A stretch of DNA of 64,000 nucleotides from Archangium violaceum. GTDB lineage: Bacteria > Myxococcota > Myxococcia > Myxococcales > Myxococcaceae. The stretch is from positions 7,856,001 to 7,920,000 of the forward strand of contig NZ_CP069396.1 in the NCBI RefSeq assembly GCF_016887565.1. The letters run 5' to 3'. This document shows positions 17,111-25,612 of the stretch, in pieces. How positions within the stretch are numbered: the first letter of the stretch is position 1; the number at the start of each line of letters is the position of its first letter. The translations under genes were made by a program, and so were the position numbers. The notes under the pieces were generated by a model. It had not been told where the DNA came from. It saw only the letters and a program-made list of their open reading frames with translations, and did not search any database.

Positions 17111-17689
17111 TCAGTGCAGATCCCGGTCCGGGCGCCCCGCGTCCTCGTGGGCCCCGGGCCTCCGGGCCTCCGGTGTGCTTCGCCTCCCCGTGAGCATCTC
17201 GCGCCACGGCAACCGGCTTCTCCGTGTCTCGACGCGTTCTCCGCCGAGCCCGGAGCGCAGCCACGGTGCCGCTACCCGCCCGGCCAGCAGGGCTCGCCCG
17301 AGCGCGGCGCCCGTTACCGCGCCCACCACCGCCGCGAGCCCGCTCCACACAGGCTGAGGAAGGACGCCCGCGCTGCCCGGCCCCGCCACCGCGGCCAGCA
17401 GGAGCGCGCCCGCGCAGGCCAGCAGCCCGTGCAGGTACGCACCGCGAATGCCGTGCTCGCCTGACGCGGACGCCCCCGTCCATGACGCCACCCCCGCCGC
17501 GAGCAGCGGCGCCACCACCCACCACAGCCGGAGTCCGATTCCGGGGCCGTCCCCTCGCGTGAATTGAGGCACATCCGCGAAGCGCAGGAGCACCAGCCAC
17601 GCCGCGGCACCCAACAGCGCCCCCGCCGCCACCGCGCCCCAGCGCACACCCGGCAAGGGCTGGAACGTCCTTCCCTGTGTCTCGTCCAT
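17111..17689 (-). CDS. Small integral membrane protein, unknown function
   Basis: A 192-residue product that I do not recognise. It has about four hydrophobic helices (WGAVAAGALLGAAAWLVLL, LWWVVAPLLAAGVASW, YLHGLLACAGALLLAAVAG, VWSGLAAVVGAVTGAALG) and an Arg/Asp-rich cytosolic tail. The pattern of small residues resembles DUF3792 or YrzE-like stress membrane proteins, but this is weak. The ATG at 17689 follows GAGGAG by seven bases. It ends 50 bases before the DUF2382 gene and is probably co-transcribed with it, which hints at an envelope-stress role. Confidence 0.6.
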   Translation of the reverse strand: MDETQGRTFQPLPGVRWGAVAAGALLGAAAWLVLLRFADVPQFTRGDGPGIGLRLWWVVAPLLAAGVASWTGASASGEHGIRGAYLHGLLACAGALLLAAVAGPGSAGVLPQPVWSGLAAVVGAVTGAALGRALLAGRVAAPWLRSGLGGERVETRRSRLPWREMLTGRRSTPEARRPGAHEDAGRPDRDLH

Positions 17690-17851
17690 GGTGCCTCTCC
17701 TCACTCGGGAGTCGCGAGCGCTCCGACAGGCGCTCCGCCTGGCATCATGTGCAGCTTCCCCGCTCGTCGCAGCGCACGGCCGGAGGACCCTCCCCTTGAG
17801 CACGGGCAGGCAGGCCCACAGCGGGGACTCCGGGAATGAACTCGCGGGGGC

Positions 17852-17890
17852 CTATACCCTCACCCCGACCCTCTCCCAGAGGGAGAGGGA
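17852..17890 (-). repeat. Dispersed hairpin repeat, copy 3
   Basis: Same hairpin and GGGGTGAGGGTATA tail, read on the minus strand, beginning 10 bases past the stop of the (p)ppGpp synthetase/hydrolase gene. Confidence 0.85.
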
Positions 17891-17900
17891 GGGTTGGGAC

Positions 17901-20114
17901 TCAGATTCGCTCGACGGAGTAGACGCCCGGGAGGCGCTCGATGGTGCGCATCAGATCCGTCAGCTGCTTCAGGTCCGAGATCGTCACCTCGAAGGTGTTC
18001 ACCGCCCGGTCATCCCCCGTCGCACGACAGTTGGCCTGCGAGATGTTCACACCCTTCTTCGAGAAGGTGTTCGAGATGTCCGCCAGCAGGCCCGTCCGAT
18101 CCGCCGTGAGCACTCGCAGCGTGACCGGCCTCTTGAAGTCGCCACGCACGTCCCACGACACGTCCACCCGCCGCTCCGGATCCGTCGCCAGCGCCTTGTC
18201 GCAGCCCACCGTGTGCACCGTCACGCCCCGGCCCCGGGTGATGAAGCCCGCGATCGGATCTCCCGGCACCGGGTTGCAACACCGCCCGAAGCGCACCAGC
18301 ACGTCGTCCACGCCGCCGATCTGCACCCCGCTGCTGTTCTGCTTGCCCACCAGCTTCTTGGCGAAGTCGGTGACCCTCGACAGGCCCGGCAGCATGCTGT
18401 TGGACGTGGCGGACGCCGACTCCACCGACGTGCCCTTCCCCTCCCCCGAGCTGGCCGCCAGCTTCTCCGGCGGCACCACACGGGAGATCACCTGGTTGGG
18501 CACCACCTTGCCGTAGCCCAGGGCCACCAGCAGATCGTCCTCCACCCGGTAGCCCAGCTCCTCGCAGACCTTCTTCAGCTCGCCGTTCTTCAGCAGCCTG
18601 TTGAAGTTGAGCTGGAAGCGCTTGAGCTCGCGCTCCAGCAGCTCGCGGCCCAGCTGCAGGCTCTTCTCGCGCTGCTGCTGCTTGATGAAGGCGCGGATGC
18701 GCTGCTGCGCACGGCTCGTCTTGACGAACGTCAGCCAGTCCTTGGACGGGTGCGCCTGGGGGCTGGTCAGCACCTCCACCGTGTCCCCGTTCTTCAGCTT
18801 GTAGCGCAGCGGGACGATCTTCCCGTTCACCTTCGCGCCCACGCACCGCCCACCCACGTCCGAGTGGATCGCATAGGCGAAGTCCACCGGCGTGGCGCCT
18901 CGCGGCAGGCTCTTCACGTCTCCCCGGGGCGTGAAGACGAAGACCTCGTCGGTGAAGAGGTCCACCTTCACCGTCTCCAGGAACTCCTTGGGATCCTTGA
19001 GGTCCTGCTGCCACTCCATGAGCTGGCGCAGCCAGGCGAACTTCTCGTCGTCCTTGCTGACGGAGAGCGCCTTGCCCTCCTTGTACGCCCAGTGCGCCGC
19101 GATGCCCTCCTCGGCCACCTTGTGCATGTCCGGGGTGCGGATCTGCACCTCGATGCGCTCGCCCAGCGGCCCCACCACCGTCGTGTGCAACGACTGGTAC
19201 ATGTTGGGCTTGGGAATCGCGATGAAGTCCTTGAAGCGCCCCGGCACCGGCTTCCACAGCTGGTGCACCAGTCCCAGCGCCTCGTAACAGCTGGGCACCG
19301 CGGGCATGATGATGCGGAAGGCGATGATGTCGTGGATCTGCTCGAACTCGATCCCCTGCGACTTCATCTTCTTGTAGATGCTGTAGACGTGCTTGAAGCG
19401 GCCGCTCACGTCGCCCGACAGGCCCCGCTCCTCCAGCTTCGTGCGGATGAGGGTGCTGACGTCCTCGATGTACTTCTCCCGCTCCTTCTTGCGCTTGTTG
19501 AGCTTGTCCTGCAGCGCCACGAAGTCCTGGGGCTTCACGTAGCGGAAGGACAGGTCCTCCAGCTCGGTCTTGATCCAGCTGATGCCCAGGCGGTTGGCCA
19601 GCGGGGCGTAGATGTCCAGCGTCTCCTGGGCGATCCGCCGCTGCTTCTCCTCGGACATGTGGTCCAACGTCCGCATGTTGTGCGTGCGGTCCGCCAGCTT
19701 CACCAGGATGACGCGGATGTCCTGCGCCATCGCGATGATCATCTTGCGGAAGTTCTCCGCCTGCTTCTCTTCCTGCGAGAGCGTGGCCGAGGCGGAGAAC
19801 TTGGAGAGCTTGGTCACCCCGTCGACCAGCTGGGCGACCTCCGGGCCGAACAGCTCGGTGAGCTCCTCGGCGGTGGCGAGCGTGTCCTCGATGGTGTCGT
19901 GGAGCAGGCCGGTGACGATGGAAGCCTCGTCCAGCTTGAGCTCGGCCAGAAGTCCGGCGACCTCGAGCGGGTGGATGAGGTAGGGCTCACCAGACTTGCG
20001 TAGTTGGCCCTGATGCACCTTGGCCGAATAGACGTACGCCTTCTTGATGATGTCCAGATCGGGGTCCGGGTGATAGGACGCAACCCGTTGGAGGATGTCG
20101 TTGAGGCGGATCAT
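17901..20114 (-). CDS. relA: Bifunctional (p)ppGpp synthetase/hydrolase (RelA/SpoT homologue)
   Basis: A 737-residue Rsh protein with the standard order HD hydrolase, synthetase, TGS, helical region and ACT. The hydrolase HD pair is present (H72-D73 in GLLHDTIEDT, and ADRTHNMRTL). The synthetase region has GRFKDFIAIPKPNMYQSLHT; RFKD is the RxKD signature of bifunctional enzymes, unlike the ExDD of monofunctional RelA. The TGS begins at about VFVFTPRGDVKSLP and the ACT covers the last 75 residues. It makes and degrades the starvation alarmone that starts fruiting-body development in myxobacteria (established for Myxococcus). ATG 20114 (MIRLNDIL) fits family starts. A TTG at 20156 is less likely, and neither has a strong ribosome site. 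Confidence 0.95.
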   Translation of the reverse strand: MIRLNDILQRVASYHPDPDLDIIKKAYVYSAKVHQGQLRKSGEPYLIHPLEVAGLLAELKLDEASIVTGLLHDTIEDTLATAEELTELFGPEVAQLVDGVTKLSKFSASATLSQEEKQAENFRKMIIAMAQDIRVILVKLADRTHNMRTLDHMSEEKQRRIAQETLDIYAPLANRLGISWIKTELEDLSFRYVKPQDFVALQDKLNKRKKEREKYIEDVSTLIRTKLEERGLSGDVSGRFKHVYSIYKKMKSQGIEFEQIHDIIAFRIIMPAVPSCYEALGLVHQLWKPVPGRFKDFIAIPKPNMYQSLHTTVVGPLGERIEVQIRTPDMHKVAEEGIAAHWAYKEGKALSVSKDDEKFAWLRQLMEWQQDLKDPKEFLETVKVDLFTDEVFVFTPRGDVKSLPRGATPVDFAYAIHSDVGGRCVGAKVNGKIVPLRYKLKNGDTVEVLTSPQAHPSKDWLTFVKTSRAQQRIRAFIKQQQREKSLQLGRELLERELKRFQLNFNRLLKNGELKKVCEELGYRVEDDLLVALGYGKVVPNQVISRVVPPEKLAASSGEGKGTSVESASATSNSMLPGLSRVTDFAKKLVGKQNSSGVQIGGVDDVLVRFGRCCNPVPGDPIAGFITRGRGVTVHTVGCDKALATDPERRVDVSWDVRGDFKRPVTLRVLTADRTGLLADISNTFSKKGVNISQANCRATGDDRAVNTFEVTISDLKQLTDLMRTIERLPGVYSVERI

Positions 20115-20233
20115 CGAAGCGTCAGCAATGGTAACTGCCGCCCCCAGGGGGGGCAACGTCGCGTCCTTGGGATTTACTCGGGATTCGCTTTCGTTGACCC
20201 CGTGTTCCGCCCACTTCTAGAGTCGATCCGCCC

Positions 20234-21307
20234 ATGTCACAGCTCCTGCTGTCCGCTCTCGCCGTCGTCTGCCCGAACTGTGACGGGTACAATCCCCCTC
20301 GTGCGGAGGGTTGCGCGACCTGTGGAACCTCGTTCATCGAGACTCCGGCCCCGGTGAATGCTTCACCCGCCCGGGCGGCGCCTGCTCCCTCTCCGGGCAA
20401 GCCCGTCCCCGGAGTCCCCCGCTCCCCTCCGATTCCCGCCCGTCCGCCCGAGGCCCCACCTGGTCTCCGTCCGGCCTCGCGCACCCCGGCCCCCGTCGCC
20501 GCGGCGGGGGGTATCCCACTCGCCGCCCGGCCCCTGTCCGCCCCGCGCCCGGTGGCGGCCCCCCTGCCCCTGGCGGCGCGCCCCGCCGCGCCGCCCGTCC
20601 CGGCGGCGGCACCCAAACCCGGCCCCGCGCCCGCCTCTGGAGCCCGTCCCGCCCCGGCCGCTTCCCGCTTCGGGCTGGCCGTCATCGCCGGATCCACGCG
20701 CGGCCAGCGCTTCAAGCTACCCGTCACCGGCTGCTCCGTGGGCCGCACCCGCGGCGCCATCCTCTTCGCCGACGATACCTTCGTTTCCGCCCAGCACGCC
20801 TCTTTCCTCATCAAGGACAACGTGCTGCATGTTCGCGACGAGTCCAGCGCCTCGGGGGTGTACGTCACCATCCCGGGCGTGGAGACGCTCCTCCCCTTGT
20901 CGTTCTTCAGCATCGGCCAGCGCCTCTTCCGCTTCCTCGGCAAGCTCGAGGCCCCGCCGCCCCTCGCCGGTCGCCCCACTGTCTACGGCGCCCCCGTGCC
21001 CCCGGGCCAGGGCGTGTTCGGTGTGGAGGAGGTGCTGGTGGGAGGCCGCAGCGGTCGGACGGTGGTGACCTCGGCCCCGTTGCTGACCCTCGGACAGGCC
21101 AACTGCGACTTCAGCTACGGCCAGGAAGAAGGGCTGGCCAGCCGCCACTGCGAGCTGAGCTTCAGCCTCGCCGGTGCCCAGCTGAGAGATCTCTCCGGAG
21201 GCCTGGGCACCTATGTGCGCATCCCCCCGGGGGTGGAGCGGCCGCTGCGCCCGGGAGACCGGGTGCGCATGGGCCAGCACATCGTCCAGGTGGAGCTGAT
21301 GGGCTGA
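20234..21307 (+). CDS. Zinc-ribbon and FHA-domain protein A
   Basis: An N-terminal zinc ribbon (C13-x2-C16, C27-x2-C30) is followed by about 110 residues of Pro/Ala-rich linker. The FHA domain (about 150-240) contains SVGRTRGAILFADDTFVSAQHASF; the core Gly-Arg and Ser...His residues are present. A second, more diverged FHA-like unit (about 260-355) shows LTLGQANCDFSYGQEEGLASRHCEL and a GLGTYVRI strand. FHA domains bind phosphothreonine, so it is a likely substrate or adaptor of the convergent Ser/Thr kinase that starts 15 bases beyond its stop. It shares its zinc-ribbon style with the kinase and with the FHA gene at 23319. Confidence 0.85.
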   Translation: MSQLLLSALAVVCPNCDGYNPPRAEGCATCGTSFIETPAPVNASPARAAPAPSPGKPVPGVPRSPPIPARPPEAPPGLRPASRTPAPVAAAGGIPLAARPLSAPRPVAAPLPLAARPAAPPVPAAAPKPGPAPASGARPAPAASRFGLAVIAGSTRGQRFKLPVTGCSVGRTRGAILFADDTFVSAQHASFLIKDNVLHVRDESSASGVYVTIPGVETLLPLSFFSIGQRLFRFLGKLEAPPPLAGRPTVYGAPVPPGQGVFGVEEVLVGGRSGRTVVTSAPLLTLGQANCDFSYGQEEGLASRHCELSFSLAGAQLRDLSGGLGTYVRIPPGVERPLRPGDRVRMGQHIVQVELMG

Positions 21308-21322
21308 GCCCCCGCCTCCGGA

Positions 21323-23179
21323 CTAACGGCCGGCGGCGGAGGACAGTTCTGGTATCCGCTTGAGGATGGTGGCGCGGGCCTTGGAGTCCGGCAGGTCGCG
21401 CAGGTGGCGCTTCCACCAGCCGCGCGCCTCGTCGGTGATTTCACGCGCCCAGTACACCTCGCCGAGCATCAGCGACAGCTCCGGCGACGGATTGAGGACG
21501 AAGGCGTTGCGGAACTCCGTGGCGGCCAGGTCCAGGTTCTTGTTCTTGTAGGCGTCGTATCCCGCCTGCTGCCGCCGCTGTGCCTCCGCGAGGTTGCGCG
21601 GATCCTTGGGGATCTGCTGCTCGTACAGGGGCATGCCTGGGTCCGGCACGAAGGCGCCAGCCTCCTGGCCGGGGATGGGCGCGTTCACCGGGGGAACGAA
21701 GGGAGCCTTCGTCGCCTGGTTGCGCCAGCTCGTGTACAGCCAGTAGCCGGCCAGGCCGAGCGTCACCAGCGCCAGGGTGAGGACGAAGGCCTTGAGGAAA
21801 CCGAACCCGCCCCCGACGTCGGGGACGGTGGCCACGATGGCCTCGGTCTTGTCGTTGGCCAGGGCCTGAACGGGTGGGAGCCGCTCGGTGGCCGAGCGAT
21901 CGGCGGGGAGCCGCTCGGTGGCCGAGCGCACGGGAGCGTGCGCCGCGGGCGGTGGCGGGCGCTCCCTCTCACGCTCCGGCGCGGGCCGGCTCGGAGGCGC
22001 CAGCTGCGTGCGCTCCTGGGACATCCGGGCCATGGCGGCGCCGGGCTGCATGCGCTCGGGCATGGCGCGCACGGTGGCGTCGGACGCGCTCCCCCACGGG
22101 TCGGTGATCTCCGTGCTCACCCCACTGGGAGGAGGCGTGGCCCGGCGAGGCAGCGGTGCGAACACCCCCGCCGAGCCCCCGGCCGTGCGCCGGCCGGAGG
22201 CGGACACGCTGGTGCGGCGCTCGCGCGGCTCACGCTCCTTCTCCTTCTCCACCGCGAGCAGCTCGGCCTTGAAGGCCTCCGCGTCCTGCGGCCGGTCATC
22301 CGGGCTCTTGGAGAGGGCCCGCATGATGAGCCGCTCCATGGCCTGGGAGACGCGGATCTCCGGGCGCTTGCGCGACGGAGGGACGGGCTCCTCGGTGAGG
22401 TGCTTGGTGGCATAGCCCACCGCGGAGTCGGACTCGAAGGGGAGCCGGCCGGAGATGAGCTGGTAGAGGATGACGCCCACCGCGTACAGGTCCGAGCGGT
22501 GGTCCAGCGTGGCGCCGCGGGCCTGCTCGGGAGACATGTACTCCGGGGTGCCGCAGACGAAGCCGGTGCGGGTGAGCGTCGGGCCGTCCTCGCCGTCCTG
22601 GATCTTCGCGATGCCGAAGTCGAGCACCTTCACGAAGTCCGGCTCGTTGCGGCGCTGCTCCACCATGATGTTCTCGGGCTTGAGATCCCGGTGGATGACG
22701 CCAGCGGCGTGCGCGTCGTAGAGGGCGGAGAGCACCTGACTGACGATGCGCGCCACGCGCGACTCGGGCAGCGGGCCGTCCTTGCTCAGGACGGTGTGCA
22801 GGTCCTGCCCCGGCACGAACTCCATGGCGATGAAGAGGGCGCCGTCCTCCGTCACGCCGAAGTCGAGGATGCTGATGGAGTTGGGGTGGTTGAGACGGCT
22901 GGCGGCCTTGGCCTCGCGCTTGAAGCGGGCCACGGTCCGGTCATCACCCAGCAGGGTGTGACGCAGCACCTTGAGCACCACCAGCTTGTCCAGGGCGACC
23001 TGGCGGGCACGGTACACCTTGCCCATCCCGCCCTCACCGATGAGGGCCTCGACCTGGTACTTCTGGGCGATGGTGCGTCCGATGTACTCGTCCGCCTCCC
23101 CGCGCGCGAGCGTGGCGCCGCAGGCGGGGCAGTATTTGGAAACGTCACCGGCGTCAGCGCGGCAGCTCGGACAATGCAA
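21323..23179 (-). CDS. Transmembrane Ser/Thr protein kinase with N-terminal zinc ribbon
   Basis: A TTG start at 23179 is proposed: it puts the zinc ribbon (C3-x2-C6, C17-x2-C20) at the very N-terminus, and GGGAAG lies upstream. The nominal ORF runs to 23320 but would overlap the divergent FHA gene. The kinase domain (about 40-310) is complete: GEGGMGKV loop, lysine K70, HRDLKPEN (163-170), DFG (187-189) and GTPEYMSPEQARG. A basic and Pro-rich juxtamembrane region with two copies of ATERLPADRS-like sequence follows, then one transmembrane helix (FVLTLALVTLGLAGYWLY). About 130 extracytoplasmic residues resemble TPR helices. This is a typical myxobacterial Pkn; its targets are probably the flanking FHA proteins. 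Confidence 0.93.
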   Translation of the reverse strand: MHCPSCRADAGDVSKYCPACGATLARGEADEYIGRTIAQKYQVEALIGEGGMGKVYRARQVALDKLVVLKVLRHTLLGDDRTVARFKREAKAASRLNHPNSISILDFGVTEDGALFIAMEFVPGQDLHTVLSKDGPLPESRVARIVSQVLSALYDAHAAGVIHRDLKPENIMVEQRRNEPDFVKVLDFGIAKIQDGEDGPTLTRTGFVCGTPEYMSPEQARGATLDHRSDLYAVGVILYQLISGRLPFESDSAVGYATKHLTEEPVPPSRKRPEIRVSQAMERLIMRALSKSPDDRPQDAEAFKAELLAVEKEKEREPRERRTSVSASGRRTAGGSAGVFAPLPRRATPPPSGVSTEITDPWGSASDATVRAMPERMQPGAAMARMSQERTQLAPPSRPAPERERERPPPPAAHAPVRSATERLPADRSATERLPPVQALANDKTEAIVATVPDVGGGFGFLKAFVLTLALVTLGLAGYWLYTSWRNQATKAPFVPPVNAPIPGQEAGAFVPDPGMPLYEQQIPKDPRNLAEAQRRQQAGYDAYKNKNLDLAATEFRNAFVLNPSPELSLMLGEVYWAREITDEARGWWKRHLRDLPDSKARATILKRIPELSSAAGR

Positions 23180-23318
23180 GGGACTTCCCGGAAAGCAGGG
23201 GTCTGGGGGGTGTTGGTCCCCGAACTTCCCACGAGCGTCGGGTCGCCCGCAAGGTGGACGGGCACTGCTTTGTGCCCGCGCAACCCTCCACCGGGCTTGA
23301 TATGTAAGCCCGCCCGCC

Positions 23319-24077
23319 ATGGTCTACTGCCCCCGCTGCGACGCAGAGAACCCCGACTCCGCCTCCACCTGTCACGCCTGTGGCTCGCCCATCCGCTCGG
23401 GCGGCACGATGGTGATGGCAGCGCCGAAAGTGACGGCCCGGCCCCAGGTGGCCCTGCGCGTGGTGCGGGCCGACGGTGGCCCCGAGTCCGTGGTGCGGAT
23501 GACCCGGGACACCCTCACCTGCGGCCCCCAGGGGGACCTGGTGCTGATGGACGACCCCTTCATCATGCCCGTCCAGGCCCGCTTCTTCTTCTCGGGGGCC
23601 CGGCTGGCGGTGGAGGACGTGGGAGGGGCCAACGGCGTCTTCGTGCGCCTGCGCCAGGACAAGGAGCTGCCGGTGGGTGGCGAGCTGCGCCTGGGTCGGC
23701 AGCGGCTGGTGCTCGAGCCCATTCCCGCGGCGGCGGTGGGTCCGGGTGGCGCCCACATCTGGGGCTCTCCTGACCCGGGCTACCGGCTGCGGCTGGTGCA
23801 GATACTGGAGGGAGGCGTGCGAGGGGCGGCCTTCCCGCTCAAGGAGGGGGACAACCACCTGGGGCGCGAGCAGGGGGACATCGCGTTCCCGACGGACGGC
23901 TTCGTGTCGGGGCGCCACGCGCTGCTGCATGTGAAGCAGGACCGGCTGCGGGTGCGGGACGTGGGTTCGTCCAACGGCACCTTCATCCGGCTGACCGGCC
24001 CCGTGTTCGTGGAGAACGGGGACCACTTCCTCATCGGCCGCCAGCTGCTCCGGGTGGAGATCCAACTGGCGGCCTGA
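23319..24077 (+). CDS. Zinc-ribbon and double FHA-domain protein B
   Basis: It begins with a zinc ribbon (C4-x2-C7, C18-x2-C21). Two FHA units follow: a diverged one (about 45-130; QGDLVLMDDPFIMPVQARFFF, where the usual Ser-x-x-His is MPVQ) and a canonical one (about 150-250; NHLGREQGDIAFPTDGFVSGRHALL and VGSSNGTFIRL). Only the second retains the Gly-Arg, Ser-x-x-His and SSNGT residues that contact phosphothreonine. It is divergent from the kinase gene with 139 bases between starts, and so probably works with it. Confidence 0.88.
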   Translation: MVYCPRCDAENPDSASTCHACGSPIRSGGTMVMAAPKVTARPQVALRVVRADGGPESVVRMTRDTLTCGPQGDLVLMDDPFIMPVQARFFFSGARLAVEDVGGANGVFVRLRQDKELPVGGELRLGRQRLVLEPIPAAAVGPGGAHIWGSPDPGYRLRLVQILEGGVRGAAFPLKEGDNHLGREQGDIAFPTDGFVSGRHALLHVKQDRLRVRDVGSSNGTFIRLTGPVFVENGDHFLIGRQLLRVEIQLAA

Positions 24078-24081
24078 GAGA

Positions 24082-24125
24082 GGCAGGTGGTCTTCACGCG
24101 GGCCCGTGCGCGAGGTCCACCTGCC
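24082..24125. terminator. Possible bidirectional terminator hairpin
   Basis: GGCAGGTGG (24082-24090) pairs with CCACCTGCC (24117-24125) between the convergent FHA and dksA genes. There is no T-run on either side. Confidence 0.4.
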
Positions 24126-24139
24126 CTGTTCCCACGGCA

Positions 24140-24502
24140 TCAGCCGTAGGACTTCTCCTTCTTCTCCTGCTCCTCCTTGCAGCGGATGCACAGCGTGGTG
24201 ACCGGCCGCGCCTCCAGCCGCTTGGGGGAGATCTCCTCCTCGCACCGCTCGCAGATACCGAAGGTGCCGTCCTCGATGCGGGCCAGGGCCCGATCGATCT
24301 TCTGCATCAAGAACTTCTCCCGGTCGCGCAGGCGGAACGCCATGGACTGGGCATACTCGGAAGAGGCCTGGTCGATCTCGTCGGGGAGATCATCGGTGTC
24401 GAAGCTGGCTTCCTCCACCAACGTCTTCTTGGCGCTCTCCAGCAGGCTCGTCTTGCTGTCCTCGAGCATCTTCTTGTAACGCTTGAGATCTTTCTGGTTC
24501 AC
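24140..24502 (-). CDS. dksA: DksA/TraR-family RNA polymerase-binding factor
   Basis: A 120-residue protein with a coiled-coil N-terminal half and a four-cysteine zinc finger (C84-x2-C87, C105-x2-C108). The coiled-coil tip carries DEIDQA (41-46), the DxxDxA signature through which DksA acts in the RNA polymerase secondary channel with ppGpp. The length is slightly below E. coli DksA (151). The window also encodes the ppGpp synthetase 4 kb away. It is divergent from the diadenylate cyclase gene, with 129 bases between the starts. Confidence 0.93.
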   Translation of the reverse strand: MNQKDLKRYKKMLEDSKTSLLESAKKTLVEEASFDTDDLPDEIDQASSEYAQSMAFRLRDREKFLMQKIDRALARIEDGTFGICERCEEEISPKRLEARPVTTLCIRCKEEQEKKEKSYG

Positions 24503-24631
24503 AGCCTTAGGCTCCCGTCTGCGGGGAAATGGGCCCGGTACTCCGGAAAAAAAGGCCGGAAAGCTTTATTCACCTGCGGTCTGATGTCAAGGAGACCTGA
24601 CCTACCTATAACAGGGGGCGAGGTCGTACCC

Positions 24632-25513
24632 ATGAGCGAAGCCTCGAAATTCGATCGGGAGTTCCTGCGAGCCGCCCTCTCGCTTGCTGGAAAGGGGGAC
24701 GTGGACCACTTCCTCTACATCAGCGATGCGCCCATTCCCCCCGAGGACCTGAGACGGCAGCAGGCCAGGCGCAAGCTCGTCTACGCGGTGACCTCGGACA
24801 ACATCGCGCAGGATCTGCTCTCCAAGAAGCAGAAGGCGCTGGTGATTCCGGCCTACGACTACTCGCGCACCGAGCGGGTGAAGGTGGCGCTGGTGTCGGC
24901 GCTGTCACAGGGGGCGTTCAAGGAGGGGGACCTGGTGCTGGCGATGACGGGCAAGCTGGGGCGGGCCCCGGACACGCTGATGCAGATGCGCATCGGGGGC
25001 TCACTGGACGACCGGCTGACGATCGAGGGCGTGAAGCTGGGGGACGAGTTCAACTCGCAGGTGGTGGACGCGCTCATCCAGCTGGCGCTGCAGGTGGGCC
25101 AGGAGGGCTTCGAGGGCCACCCGATCGGGACGATCATCACGATCGGCGACCACACGAGCGTGATGGAGAAGAGCCGGCAGATGACGATCAACCCGTTCCA
25201 GGGTCTGTCGGAGGCCGAGCGCAACGTGCTGGACCCGAAGATCCGCGAGGCGATCAAGAACTTCTCGGTGCTGGACGGGGCGTTCGTCATCCGGGAGGAC
25301 GGAGTGGTGCTGGCGGCGGGCCGCTACCTGTCGGCGTCGGATGACGCGGTGAAGATTCCGCTGGGGCTGGGGGCGAGGCACGCGGCGGCGGCGAGCATCA
25401 CGTCGATGACGAAGAGCATCGCGCTGGTGGTGAGCCAGACGTCGGGAGCGGTGAGGCTCTTCAAGGGCGGCAACATCGTGCTGGAGCTGCACCAGACCGC
25501 GCGCCGCACGTAG
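24632..25513 (+). CDS. DisA_N-domain diadenylate cyclase, candidate DacZ type
   Basis: The C-terminal half (about residues 180-293) holds the two diadenylate cyclase motifs: DGA at 215-217 (FSVLDGAFVI) and R249-H250-x-x-A (LGLGARHAAAASIT), where the third residue is Ala rather than the Arg of canonical RHR. The N-terminal 165 residues (for example DLVLAMTGKLGRAPDTLMQMRIGG) resemble the pyruvate-kinase C-terminal fold that precedes the cyclase domain in archaeal DacZ. It is not the DisA layout, because the HhH DNA-binding part is missing, and not CdaA, because there are no membrane helices. It should make c-di-AMP from two ATP in the cytosol if the Ala substitution is tolerated. ATG 24632 follows GGGGGCGAGG. 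Confidence 0.8.
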   Translation: MSEASKFDREFLRAALSLAGKGDVDHFLYISDAPIPPEDLRRQQARRKLVYAVTSDNIAQDLLSKKQKALVIPAYDYSRTERVKVALVSALSQGAFKEGDLVLAMTGKLGRAPDTLMQMRIGGSLDDRLTIEGVKLGDEFNSQVVDALIQLALQVGQEGFEGHPIGTIITIGDHTSVMEKSRQMTINPFQGLSEAERNVLDPKIREAIKNFSVLDGAFVIREDGVVLAAGRYLSASDDAVKIPLGLGARHAAAASITSMTKSIALVVSQTSGAVRLFKGGNIVLELHQTARRT

Positions 25514-25520
25514 CCCCACA

Positions 25521-25559
25521 CCCCTCTCCCCCTGGGAGAGGGACGGGGTGAGGGTATCC
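25521..25559 (+). repeat. Dispersed hairpin repeat, copy 4
   Basis: CCCCTCTCCCCCTGGGAGAGG hairpin and ACGGGGTGAGGGTATCC tail, starting seven bases after the cyclase stop, in the convergent gap before the acyl-CoA dehydrogenase. Confidence 0.88.
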
Positions 25560-25612
25560 GGCTCCCGGGTTCCCCCGTGGCGCAACACGGCGTCACGGGT
25601 GCCCCACACAGC

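Noticed and set aside
24581-24612. Promoter for the diadenylate cyclase with TATAAC at 24607
   Set aside because: The -10-like hexamer has no -35 match at 16-18 bases; the nearest candidate is about 20 bases away and weak.
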